From assembly GCA_964632015.1 (NCBI GenBank), contig CAZWAT010000031.1, positions 1 to 19,174 on the forward strand: DNA of 19,174 nucleotides. Reading direction: 5' to 3'. The notes beneath the pieces were generated by a model. That model saw nothing but the letters and a program-made list of their open reading frames with translations. It did not search any database and was not told where the DNA came from. Shown here piece after piece: positions 1 through 7,686 of the stretch (the stretch's first letter is position 1; each line of letters opens with the position of its first letter). Source of the stretch: JAAYCO01 sp964632015. GTDB taxonomy: Bacteria > Planctomycetota > Phycisphaerae > SM23-33. The translations under genes and the position numbers were made by a program.

Positions 1-51
1 GGGCCGTGTCAAGCTTTCAACAGGGCATTTTTTACAAAGGCAAACTTTTTT

Positions 52-453
52 TTACATGCTCGCGCTGATGATCAGCTCGCGGGTTCTGGGCCCGTCGAAT
101 TCGCAGAAATATATGCCCTGCCACACGCCCAGAGTCATCTTTCCTTTGATGACCGGAACCGTCAAACTCGGACCTGTCATTGTGCTTTTGACATGGGCTG
201 CCGAGTTGCCCTCATCGTGTCGGTAGAAGCTTTGCGAATGCGGCACGGCCACGTCAAAAGCCTTGAGCATGTCATGCACCACGTCGGGGTCTGCGTTTTC
301 GTTAATGGTCACTCCCGCGGTAGTGTGCGGAACGAACACATTGACGAACCCATCGTTCATACCCCATTGCGAAATCGCCTGCTCGACGAGGTGGGTGATA
401 TTCTGCATCTCATCCCGGGCGTTGGTCTGTATTTTGTGTTTTAAGGTCTTCAT
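52..453 (-). CDS. YjbQ family protein (UPF0047, secondary thiamine-phosphate synthase type)
   Basis: This 133-residue protein has the usual length and layout of the YjbQ/UPF0047 family. The family signatures visible are VFVPHTTAGVTINENADPDV (about residues 39-58), HVKSTMTGPSLTVPV (about 87-101) and GVWQGIYFCEFDGPRTRELII near the C-terminus. Members are small soluble single-domain proteins that form trimers and bind a metal through conserved His residues. Some rescue thiamine-phosphate synthase mutants, but the physiological role of the family is poorly defined. The start is ATG at 453, 54 nt after the histidine kinase stop. No strong Shine-Dalgarno is visible at normal spacing; a GGGGAG lies too far upstream. 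The small spacing to the kinase gene allows co-transcription, but a functional link is not evident. The family call is secure and the in vivo function is not. Confidence 0.93.
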   Translation of the reverse strand: MKTLKHKIQTNARDEMQNITHLVEQAISQWGMNDGFVNVFVPHTTAGVTINENADPDVVHDMLKAFDVAVPHSQSFYRHDEGNSAAHVKSTMTGPSLTVPVIKGKMTLGVWQGIYFCEFDGPRTRELIISASM

Positions 454-507
454 ATCCGGATTCTATCCGCCAACACTCTCCCCGGCAACCGGGCGACCTG
501 CGATTCA

Positions 508-3060
508 TCATGCTGACTCTTCGACGGGCGGAAGGGTGAAGTAGAAGATGGATCCTTCGCCAGGTGTGCTTTCAAGCCAGATTCGCCCACCGTGGCGTTC
601 AATGATCTTTTTGCAGATAGCCAGGCCAATACCGCTTCCCTCGTAGCGATCCTGTATGTGCAGCCGTTGGAAGATGACGAATATCCGCTGGGCGTCGCGG
701 GGCTCGATTCCTATGCCGTTGTCCGACACGCGAAACAGCCACATTCCCTCTTGCCTGGTGGCGGATACCATCACCCGCGGGGGAACGTTATCACGGCGGA
801 ACTTCAATGCGTTGGCGATGAGGTTCTGAAGCAACTGAGTCATCTGGGTGAAATCGGCACACACTAACGGCAGGTCGTCGGAATGCACGGTGGCTTGGGA
901 CTCTCTGACCGCTCTTGAAAGATTCGCCATCGCCTGTCTGAATGCGTCCATCATTGCGACGGGTTCGCCCTTGCCCCCCTTCGTGGAGACACGTGAATAT
1001 TCAAGCAATCCCTTGAGCAGATCGTCCATTCTCGCCGCCCCATCGGCAGCGAAGGTGATGAATTCCCGCACCTCTTCATCGAGACTCGCAAAGTGCCTGT
1101 CCCGTATGAGCCCCAGAAAGCCAGAGATCATCCGCAGTGGTTCGCGCAGATCGTGGCTGGCGACATAGGCAAACTGCTGCAGGTCTTCATTGCTGCGGCG
1201 AAGCTCCTCCAGCACCTGGGCGAGACGTTCCCGTTGCTCGGTCTTTTCATGTATCTCGGTATCGGTACCCATCCACATTATGGTTTTTCCATTGGTTCGG
1301 ATGGGCAACGCCCTGCTCAGAAACCACCTGTATTGCCCGTCGCTTGCACGCCGCAGGCGGAATTCCATCTCGTAAGGCTGATGCGTCTGGATACATTCCC
1401 GAAAACGGTTCACTGTACGTTCACGGTCATCGGGATGCACAAGCTCAAACCACTTGTCCCCGTCGTTCTGGCCTGGAACCTGTCCTGTGTAGGCATACCA
1501 ACGGTCGTTGAAGTATATGGGGTACCCATCGGGCCTGGCCGCCCAGACAAGCTGTGGCAAAGTATTGGCGACGGTGCGGAATCGAAGTTCGCTTTCCTTG
1601 AGCGCCTGTTGCGCACGCACCTGTTCGGTAACGTCATGGATGATCGAATAGAGCAGTTCCCTTCCATCGACAGTCATTGGCCCGCTGTAGACCTGCACAT
1701 TTCGGAACTCTCCTGAAGCAAGCTTATGCGTGAATTCGAAGGAGCGCTTACGCTGTTGTTTTATTTCTTCAAGCCGGTCGGCAACCTCGGCTGGGGACAG
1801 GGTGTTTATCTGGCTGATGTTCATCGAAGTGAGTTGCTCGACCGTGTAGCCATAAAAGTCACTCGCTGCCGCGTTGGAGTCCACAATATCACCCGTATGG
1901 GAATCGATCAGGAACATGACGGCATGATTGTTGTGGAAGAGGCTGCTGTAGCGTGCCTCACTGAGCCGCAGTTGGTCAACGGCCTCGTCACGTTTGTGAA
2001 TCGCGGAGGCGAAGGCAGACGAAAGCATGTAAAAGTCGTCTGTTCTCATCATTTGGTGGGCCTGGTCGAGGTCGCTTTCGCCGATGAACTGCTTTGTCAG
2101 GCGACTCACGTCACTATTGATGACCTTGCTGGCTATCACGAGCACGACGATACACGTCAGCATGATCGCCAGATTCACCCACAGCACGCTGTAGATTGCC
2201 GACCATGCAGCCTGGTTCATCCGGGCCACCGACATGCCCGCCCCCGATACCCATCCAATATCCTCCACAGGCGTCAAGGCGATTACTCGATGCTCACCTG
2301 CAATCGGAGAGACCTCTTCGCCCCAGACCTCTTCACCCGCCAACGCCTTGCTGAGTCTGACCCCATAGAAGGCATCTCTTTGCTCATTTGTCAGCTTGAT
2401 GTAAGGATCGCGAAATACCAATCTCCCGTTGCGGTCAAACAACTGGGCGGTGCCGCCCTCCTCCCGTCGCAAGTTGACGACATCCTGGCTGAGCCGATCC
2501 AGGTCAATGGTAAAGACAATGACAGCGACGCGGCGATCCCCATCATATATGGACCTTGCAATGGCCACGGTGTATTCATCTTCAATTCTGCCACGGATGA
2601 GGTTGCCAAGCACCCATTGATCCTTCCTGGCCCGCAACGCCAACTGGAAGTACACCCGGTCGCTGATGCTGAACTCCATCGCCGATGGTTGGCTTGAGGC
2701 GAGCACCCTGCCATCGAGCGCGGCAAGGATAATCGTGTTGACGGCGGCGTACTGACGCACCTGCTCGTCAAGCAGCACCTCAAGCCGATCGCGAGAGTCA
2801 AGCCCGATGAGCTTCACCGCATCGCCCAGGGCGATCTGACTGACGGCAAGGTCTTCCATGTGATTCTTGAAGGTGATTCCAACCGCACGCGCGACCTCCA
2901 TATTGGACTGAATCTGCTTATGGCGGGTGTCGTTGAACCATCTGGATACCAAAATCACCTGTATGGCGAGTGACGGAAGTATCGCCGCCGCAAGAAGCAC
3001 CAGCAACACGCCCCGCATTGTCAGGCTTCTTTCACCAACTTGTGTTCTTTTGCGCTTCAT
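508..3060 (-). CDS. Membrane-bound dCache-PAS-PAS sensor histidine kinase
   Basis: This is an 850-residue sensor kinase. A positively charged N-terminus is followed by a transmembrane helix at about residues 17-38, an extracytoplasmic dCache-type sensor region at about 40-280 and a second membrane helix at about 290-312. Two PAS domains follow, at about 368-480 and 492-606; the second has the PAC-like ending MWMGTDTEIHE. The HisKA domain carries the phosphoacceptor His636 in ASHDLREPLR. The ATPase domain has the N box (QNLIANALKF, Asn750), G1 box (DNGIGI, 780-785), an F box (Phe797) and G2 box (GSGIGLAI, 808-815). All catalytic boxes are intact, so an active kinase is expected. It should sense a small extracytoplasmic ligand and pass phosphate to a response regulator. 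No regulator gene lies in the window, so it is an orphan here. Start ATG 3060 places the Arg/Lys-rich stretch just before the first helix. No good ribosome binding site is visible, so the start is moderately certain. Confidence 0.93.
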   Translation of the reverse strand: MKRKRTQVGERSLTMRGVLLVLLAAAILPSLAIQVILVSRWFNDTRHKQIQSNMEVARAVGITFKNHMEDLAVSQIALGDAVKLIGLDSRDRLEVLLDEQVRQYAAVNTIILAALDGRVLASSQPSAMEFSISDRVYFQLALRARKDQWVLGNLIRGRIEDEYTVAIARSIYDGDRRVAVIVFTIDLDRLSQDVVNLRREEGGTAQLFDRNGRLVFRDPYIKLTNEQRDAFYGVRLSKALAGEEVWGEEVSPIAGEHRVIALTPVEDIGWVSGAGMSVARMNQAAWSAIYSVLWVNLAIMLTCIVVLVIASKVINSDVSRLTKQFIGESDLDQAHQMMRTDDFYMLSSAFASAIHKRDEAVDQLRLSEARYSSLFHNNHAVMFLIDSHTGDIVDSNAAASDFYGYTVEQLTSMNISQINTLSPAEVADRLEEIKQQRKRSFEFTHKLASGEFRNVQVYSGPMTVDGRELLYSIIHDVTEQVRAQQALKESELRFRTVANTLPQLVWAARPDGYPIYFNDRWYAYTGQVPGQNDGDKWFELVHPDDRERTVNRFRECIQTHQPYEMEFRLRRASDGQYRWFLSRALPIRTNGKTIMWMGTDTEIHEKTEQRERLAQVLEELRRSNEDLQQFAYVASHDLREPLRMISGFLGLIRDRHFASLDEEVREFITFAADGAARMDDLLKGLLEYSRVSTKGGKGEPVAMMDAFRQAMANLSRAVRESQATVHSDDLPLVCADFTQMTQLLQNLIANALKFRRDNVPPRVMVSATRQEGMWLFRVSDNGIGIEPRDAQRIFVIFQRLHIQDRYEGSGIGLAICKKIIERHGGRIWLESTPGEGSIFYFTLPPVEESA

Positions 3061-3404
3061 GTGCGGCAGTCAACCTTCCCCGAAAGAAGAGTTGCTCCCG
3101 GGGCAATATTCCTCAACTAACCACCGGCAACGCCCTGACGCCCACATAAAAGAAAACCCGACGGTCAGACGCTGCCAACTGGTTCAAACCAGGGTTGTTC
3201 AAGTATATGTGCCGCACGACCAACAAAAGCCACCGACATGCCTGCTCCGTAGCTTCAGCAAAGCAGGAAGTCGGGACAGGAGGATGTAACCTTGACAACA
3301 GACACACCAATGTCGCATCATAGGTCTATATATGTGCATCATTTCATTGTTTAGTGTGACCGGTGTTTTCGAGTGTCGGTCGTCGCGTCCTGACTAGCGG
3401 GGCT
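3061..3404. other. 344-bp intergenic spacer with small inverted repeats
   Basis: This gene-free stretch lies between the end of the methylaspartate operon and the kinase gene. It must hold the operon's 3' end and the kinase promoter. One inverted repeat is CAACTGGTT / AACCAGGGTTG at 3176-3197, with a GG bulge and a 2-nt centre. A second is CCTGCT (3241-3246) paired with AGCAGG (3262-3267), which resembles REP-type hairpins. A minus-strand TATGAT (3322-3317) and an adjacent TATATA could serve as a -10 for the kinase gene, but no matching -35 is visible at proper spacing. GACCG/CGGTC at about 3358-3381 could form a weak stem after the fumarase stop, but it lacks a T-run, so I do not call a terminator. 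A 65-codon open frame here has no family resemblance and is not called as a gene. Confidence 0.6.
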
Positions 3405-5006
3405 CTAGTAGATGCTTTGGCCGCGCGAGTCGATTACCACGAAGGCAGGCATGTCCCGCACATTGATCAGGCGAACCGCCTCCATGCCGAGGTCTTCATA
3501 ATCTATCACTTCGGATGAGACTACATGATCCCTGGCAAGAATCGCTGCCGCCCCGCCGATGGTTCCCAAAAAGCACCCTTTGTATCGTCGGCAGGTTTCG
3601 TTGACACCCGGATCGCGGTTACCCTTTGCAACCGTGACAAGGCAGGCGCCGTTCGACATAAAGGTTTCCATGTACGGGTCCATCCGCTGTGCGGTGGTAG
3701 GTCCAAGACTACCGCAGGGCATTCCCGCGGGCGTTTTTGCGGGGCCGGCGTAGTAAACGGGGTGATTTTTGAAATATTCGGGCAACTGCCCCGTGCTTTC
3801 GAACCGAGCCTTGATCTGCTGGTGGGCGATGTCACGCGCTACAACCAGCGGGCCTGTCAGACGAACCCGCGTGCCGGGCGACAGTGGCCGCAACTGGGCA
3901 AGAATCTCGTTCATCCCCCGCGACAGATCGACCTGCACGTCGTCGGTCTGTAGGCCCTTCACAAGGTCCGCGTGTCGAGCGGGATTGCGGTCCAACTCTT
4001 CCAGCCAGACGCCGTTGGGGTCGATTCTTCCCTTGATGACCCTGTGGGCGGAACACCCCACACTTATTGCTATTGAGCACGAACCGGCGTGTCTGGGCAG
4101 GCGGATCACGCGCGCCTGAAGCGCCATGTATTTTCCCCCGAACTGCGCCCCAAGCCCGAGGTTGCGCATGATGTCCATAACCTCCCCCTCCCACTTCACG
4201 CAGCGAAACGCGCCTCCGGCACAATCGCCTTCAGTGGGCAACGAATCATAAAACCCCATGGCTGCGAGTTTGGCGGTTCTGAGGCTTTGCTCGGGCGATG
4301 TCCCACCAATGACTATTCCCATGTGATAAGGAGGACATGCAGCCACACCGATGCCCGAAAGCTTTTCGGTAAGGAGTTTTCTCAATGCGGAATCCTCAAG
4401 CACTGCCTCGCTTGCCTGGGTAATCGATGTCTTATTGCTTGACTCGGCGCCCTTGGCGATGAAGAGGAATTCATACGCGCCATTTCCGGATGAGTAGATT
4501 TCAACCTGGGCAGGAAGGTTGCTGCCTGTGTTCGCTTCTTCGAACATCGAGCTTGCGGCTACCATGGAATATCGCAGGTTGTGCTCGCTGTATGCCCGCC
4601 AGACGCCGCGTGACAGTTCCTTTGCGTCATCGAAGCCTGTGTGAAAGCCGGCGCCCTTCCAGCCGAGGATTTCGGCAACTCCGGTATCCTGGCAACTTGG
4701 CAGGACGCCCTGTGCCGAGATGATGGCATTTTGCATAAGCGTGCGAGCGACAAACCGCTCGTTTTCGTGCGCGTCGGGGTCGTTTATGATATCCGCCCAC
4801 CGATCGAGCTGGGAGGCAGGCATGAAGAACGCCATATCGCGAAAGGCCTCGTACGCCAGTTGCGAAAGCGCATCGGGCGAGACACGAACTATCTTCATGT
4901 TGCCATGACTACAGACTTCCACACCACCACAGTCCAGGCGTCTGAAGCCCGCGTCGGAGGTGGATACGGGGGTTGGTAGGATGGGCTGATACGCAAAATC
5001 ACTCAT
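3405..5006 (-). CDS. Class I (iron-sulfur) fumarate hydratase, probable mesaconase
   Basis: This 533-residue single-chain FumA/FumB-type hydratase spans both the alpha-like and beta-like halves. The three [4Fe-4S] cluster cysteines are visible: Cys105 (LPSCQDTG), Cys224 (ACPPYHMG) and Cys318 (VGCSAHR), at the positions I recall for E. coli FumA. The C-terminal domain has AKTPAGMPCGSLGPTTAQRMD (about 423-443), where the second substrate-binding loop lies. Class I fumarases commonly hydrate mesaconate as well as fumarate. As last gene of a methylaspartate operon it most likely converts mesaconate to (S)-citramalate. Such enzymes are oxygen-sensitive and suit an anaerobe. The start chosen is ATG 5006 (MSDFAYQP), with GGAGCGAGAAG just upstream, overlapping the preceding gene by 8 nt. 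An in-frame extension to 5048 has no support. Fumarate hydration in the citric acid cycle remains an alternative or additional role. Confidence 0.93.
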   Translation of the reverse strand: MSDFAYQPILPTPVSTSDAGFRRLDCGGVEVCSHGNMKIVRVSPDALSQLAYEAFRDMAFFMPASQLDRWADIINDPDAHENERFVARTLMQNAIISAQGVLPSCQDTGVAEILGWKGAGFHTGFDDAKELSRGVWRAYSEHNLRYSMVAASSMFEEANTGSNLPAQVEIYSSGNGAYEFLFIAKGAESSNKTSITQASEAVLEDSALRKLLTEKLSGIGVAACPPYHMGIVIGGTSPEQSLRTAKLAAMGFYDSLPTEGDCAGGAFRCVKWEGEVMDIMRNLGLGAQFGGKYMALQARVIRLPRHAGSCSIAISVGCSAHRVIKGRIDPNGVWLEELDRNPARHADLVKGLQTDDVQVDLSRGMNEILAQLRPLSPGTRVRLTGPLVVARDIAHQQIKARFESTGQLPEYFKNHPVYYAGPAKTPAGMPCGSLGPTTAQRMDPYMETFMSNGACLVTVAKGNRDPGVNETCRRYKGCFLGTIGGAAAILARDHVVSSEVIDYEDLGMEAVRLINVRDMPAFVVIDSRGQSIY

Positions 5007-5958
5007 CTTCTCGCTCCATCGTGTCGGACATCTCCTCGAAACCGGCAATCTCGCGGTGCCCCACCATCCCTACAAGCAGATACGCCCGATTAATCGGGTC
5101 GAACTTCAGTTCCTTCAGCAGGCGGAACCCCTCGATCTTTCCGGTAGATGATACATGAGTCCGCACGCCGGTGCATTCGAATCTGACCTCGCCGAAGCAG
5201 ATATGGTCATCGCCGTCGGGCTCGATGGGAAGGTCCTCAGCAATAACCTCTTTGACCTGCTGTTCGAGCGTCTCGATGTTGATCGTAACCTTGTCGGGAA
5301 ACTGAATAACGAACCCATGCTTGATGTCGGAATGCCTGATCTTCTGCCCGATGTCAAAATCCCTCTCCACGAAGTAGCCCGTAATATCCTCCGCCGAGTG
5401 GGCCATCCTGCGGAAGCGGATCGTCGAATCGACCACCTTCTTGATGCCCTGCGGGAAAGGCCCGAATACGGTCGGACGGGCGACGACAACTTCCTCGCCG
5501 ATTCCGAAAAGAACCTGCGCGTTGTAACCCAGCGCGTCGTAGATCAGGTCGAAATGCTCGACTACCACTCTCCGCCCGTGCAGCACAGCCAGGTTGATTG
5601 CCTTGGTTATCTCGTATTTCTGATGAAACGCCAGCTCGTATCGGGCATCGAGATGGAAAGTGTGGCCGCTGAAATAATCGTCCGGGTCGAACTGGTACAG
5701 AGGCGTGGGCTTGACGTTGAGCCCGTGATCGTCGTTGGTCAGTTCAAGCCCGGGGAACAGGCCTTGAATGAGGGTGCTCTTGCCCGCCCCTTCCGACCCG
5801 ATCACGCCGATGAGCAGATCGTTGGGGTAGAGGTATCGTTGAGCTAGCTTTGCGGCAAGCATGTACAATCGGTTCCTGCCGCGAGGGGCATAATACGCCG
5901 AATATATCAGCGTGTCGCCCATGCCAAGAAACGGGTTTAGGTTACTGCGTGTGGTCAT
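4999..5958 (-). CDS. P-loop NTPase with alanyl-tRNA synthetase second-additional-domain (SAD)-like motif
   Basis: This protein of 319 residues has an N-terminal conserved stretch (MGDTLIYSAYYAPRGRNRL, about 13-31). A Walker A motif, GSEGAGKS, follows at 54-61, and a hydrophobic strand ending in an acidic residue (VVVEHFD, 131-137) could be Walker B. Near the C-terminus, CTGVRTHVSSTGKIEGF (262-278) resembles the CxGTHV..TGEI..F zinc-site segment of the AlaRS/ThrRS second additional domain. I recall database entries of this type named 'alanine-tRNA synthetase second additional domain-containing protein'. The function is unknown; no aminoacylation core is present. It could be a kinase or NTP-driven chaperone acting on a pathway intermediate, but that is a guess. 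Start ATG 5958 has GTGAGG at good spacing, partly inside the preceding stop region. The upstream ATG 5985 has no ribosome binding site and would overlap DUF4387 by 20 nt. Confidence 0.75.
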   Translation of the reverse strand: MTTRSNLNPFLGMGDTLIYSAYYAPRGRNRLYMLAAKLAQRYLYPNDLLIGVIGSEGAGKSTLIQGLFPGLELTNDDHGLNVKPTPLYQFDPDDYFSGHTFHLDARYELAFHQKYEITKAINLAVLHGRRVVVEHFDLIYDALGYNAQVLFGIGEEVVVARPTVFGPFPQGIKKVVDSTIRFRRMAHSAEDITGYFVERDFDIGQKIRHSDIKHGFVIQFPDKVTINIETLEQQVKEVIAEDLPIEPDGDDHICFGEVRFECTGVRTHVSSTGKIEGFRLLKELKFDPINRAYLLVGMVGHREIAGFEEMSDTMEREDE

Positions 5959-5965
5959 GTCGGCC

Positions 5966-6295
5966 TCACTGGTTTTTGTCGTCATTGAACATCAGCGTCA
6001 ACAGCGGCCCGTGCTGCTGTGCACCATATACGTCGCTTTCGCCTGCGGAACCTGAAGGTATCCACCGGCGCATTGTAATCTTCACCGCCAAGCAGGGCTC
6101 GAAATAGATAATATTGAGAATATCCTTGCTGTCCATGCCGTAGAGTTTTGAAATCACCCTCGGCGTCAGTAGGCGATTTTTCCTGAACAGGTCGAAGTAT
6201 CGCCTGTTTAGGAACATCATGTCCAGCGTAAGCTCAAAAGGCCCGGCGTTTTTGGATCGCACAACCTTCACCGCGTCGAGGATGTTCCTGTTCAT
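5966..6295 (-). CDS. DUF4387 domain protein
   Basis: This small soluble protein of 109 residues matches the DUF4387 pattern along its whole length. SKNAGPFELTLDMMF sits near residues 14-28, LYGMDSKDILNIIYFEP in the middle, and VKITMRRWIPSGSAGESDVY with GAQQHGPLL near the end. DUF4387 proteins typically stand beside AtuA-family (DUF1446) proteins, and here the start overlaps the AtuA-family stop as ATGA (6292-6295), so the two are probably made in equal amounts and may form a complex. No catalytic activity is established for the family. AGAGGCAGGGC precedes the ATG and serves as ribosome binding site. The short acidic C-terminus (NDDKNQ) runs up to the next gene. The family call is firm; its role in glutamate degradation is inferred from position. 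Confidence 0.9.
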   Translation of the reverse strand: MNRNILDAVKVVRSKNAGPFELTLDMMFLNRRYFDLFRKNRLLTPRVISKLYGMDSKDILNIIYFEPCLAVKITMRRWIPSGSAGESDVYGAQQHGPLLTLMFNDDKNQ

Positions 6296-7686
6296 GCCCT
6301 GCCTCTTTTCACGTCGGAAACATCGATTTTAAACATATCCTGCGAGTTGATCTTCATGAGATGGTAAATCGAGAACTCATATGCCCGCCCTGCCGAGATG
6401 TCGGACGGGGAAAACGGAAACGCCAGGTTTCCAGCGGTGGATATCCTGCCGGGATACCCGTAATGCAGCATGAACGACCTGGCGAGCGCCAGCGCCGCAT
6501 CCGCCTGTTCCTGCGTTCCTGCCAGCGCCTCGATAACCACGCCAAGCTCATGCGCGGTGGTTTTATGCACTTCCCTGCCAGGACCCATCACGCCATGCTT
6601 TCCGTAGATGTGATAATGAATTTTCGCGTCATTCGACATGCTCGCCAGCGATGCCCTGACCTGCTGATCCACCGACGAGACAATCTGGTCTATCCTGGAG
6701 ATCATGATCGGGTCGCGTGTCCCGGCTATGCTGACGCTTCTGAAGCCGATAGGTCTTGCGGCTTCGAGCTTGACCCAGTAGTCGTCAGTGGGCACGAATA
6801 TGCTGCCGCGAACTTCAACCTTTCCGCCTTTCAGGCTGCGGAATTTGCAATGGGTGAGATCTATCTCCCCACCGGGGCCGGGCAGGTGGTAAGGGTCGGA
6901 CTTTTCATAGAGCGTATGGGCCGCCGTCGATTGCGGCGTGAACCGCCGATGCGGGCTGAGCGTTTCAAGGATGAACGCATCGCCCCGAAGCGTTCCCAGC
7001 ACACAATCAGCGCCCGAGCCAGGGGTGGCGGCTATCGCGGCGCACTCCAGAATCTTGCCCATGTGCAGGCTCAACGCCTGGTCGTATCCGAGCATGATGG
7101 GCAAGGCCGCGAAACAGGCGGGATCGTAGCATCGACCCGCAAGCACCACGTCGCAGCCTTCTCTTAACGCGGTTATCAACGGTTCAGGCCCCATCTGCGC
7201 AACAATGTTGGTGGAGGCGCGAACAGCTTCAGCAGTCAATTTATCCACGCATTGCAATGCTTGAATGTTGCCCGCTTCGAGTTGGCGAAGCACCCGCGAT
7301 TTCGTAACGTCCGCTCGAACGCATCCGAGCCTGAACGACAACTTTCCTTCGCGAGCGATTTCAAGGACGATATCTTGGCACCACTGCAGGTGAGGCCTCG
7401 CCCCCGACCCGCCAGCGGTACCGATTATCACAGGTATGCCCGCTTTTACAGAGGCGTTCAACATCATTTCGAGGTCACGCTTCACGCAGTCCCTGTTGAC
7501 GAACGGCTTGCCCGAGCCGAGGTAATAGGGTCCGGGGTCGGTGGAACCGGCGTCAACGGCTATGACGTGGGGCCGGCGAGAAAGCCCGCGTTTGAACGAC
7601 TCGACCGGAAACCCATAACCGAGAATTGCCGTTGGGGCGAGTATTCGAAGTTCCTTGGGCGAGCGTATGGACGAAGGCTTATGCAT
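6292..7686 (-). CDS. AtuA family protein (DUF1446)
   Basis: This 464-residue protein belongs to the acyclic terpene utilization AtuA family (DUF1446). The N-terminus shows LRILAPTAILGYGFP followed by HVIAVDAGSTDPGPYYLGSG (about 39-58 from this start), the hallmark region of the family. GTAGGSGARPHLQ and VVLAGRCYDPACFAALP lie further on. The C-terminal part (STAGNLAFPFSPSDI, near 425-440) is also typical. AtuA is named from Pseudomonas acyclic terpene degradation, but its reaction is unknown. Terpene degradation is unlikely here because the gene sits inside a methylaspartate operon, between the ammonia-lyase and the mesaconase. It may act on a branched C5 acid, which is inference. The start is ATG 7686 with GGGAG eight nt upstream, overlapping the lyase stop by 8 nt. 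A longer in-frame start at 7722 would sit deeper inside the lyase gene and is not supported. Confidence 0.88.
   Translation of the reverse strand: MHKPSSIRSPKELRILAPTAILGYGFPVESFKRGLSRRPHVIAVDAGSTDPGPYYLGSGKPFVNRDCVKRDLEMMLNASVKAGIPVIIGTAGGSGARPHLQWCQDIVLEIAREGKLSFRLGCVRADVTKSRVLRQLEAGNIQALQCVDKLTAEAVRASTNIVAQMGPEPLITALREGCDVVLAGRCYDPACFAALPIMLGYDQALSLHMGKILECAAIAATPGSGADCVLGTLRGDAFILETLSPHRRFTPQSTAAHTLYEKSDPYHLPGPGGEIDLTHCKFRSLKGGKVEVRGSIFVPTDDYWVKLEAARPIGFRSVSIAGTRDPIMISRIDQIVSSVDQQVRASLASMSNDAKIHYHIYGKHGVMGPGREVHKTTAHELGVVIEALAGTQEQADAALALARSFMLHYGYPGRISTAGNLAFPFSPSDISAGRAYEFSIYHLMKINSQDMFKIDVSDVKRGRA

Noticed and set aside
1..51. Poly-T tract after the YjbQ gene as an intrinsic terminator
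   Set aside because: The T-run reads on the plus strand and as A-run on the coding strand, and no GC-rich stem precedes it.
1726..2697. 323-codon plus-strand open frame opposite the histidine kinase
   Set aside because: It is antisense to a well-supported sensor kinase, has no recognisable domain, and is explained by codon bias of the real gene.
3170..3200. tRNA T-arm or D-arm look-alikes (GGTTCAAACC on plus, AGTTGGCAGCG on minus)
   Set aside because: The T-loop would have only six bases, and no acceptor stem, anticodon arm or second arm can be paired on either strand.
3113..3310. 65-codon open frame on the minus strand in the kinase/operon spacer
   Set aside because: It would start with TTG without a ribosome binding site, has Cys/Arg-rich composition unlike its neighbours and no recognisable family, and runs across the inverted repeats.
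3292..3320. Plus-strand TTGACA with a possible -10 around 3316-3322
   Set aside because: The -10 is poor and no plus-strand gene follows; everything downstream is on the minus strand.
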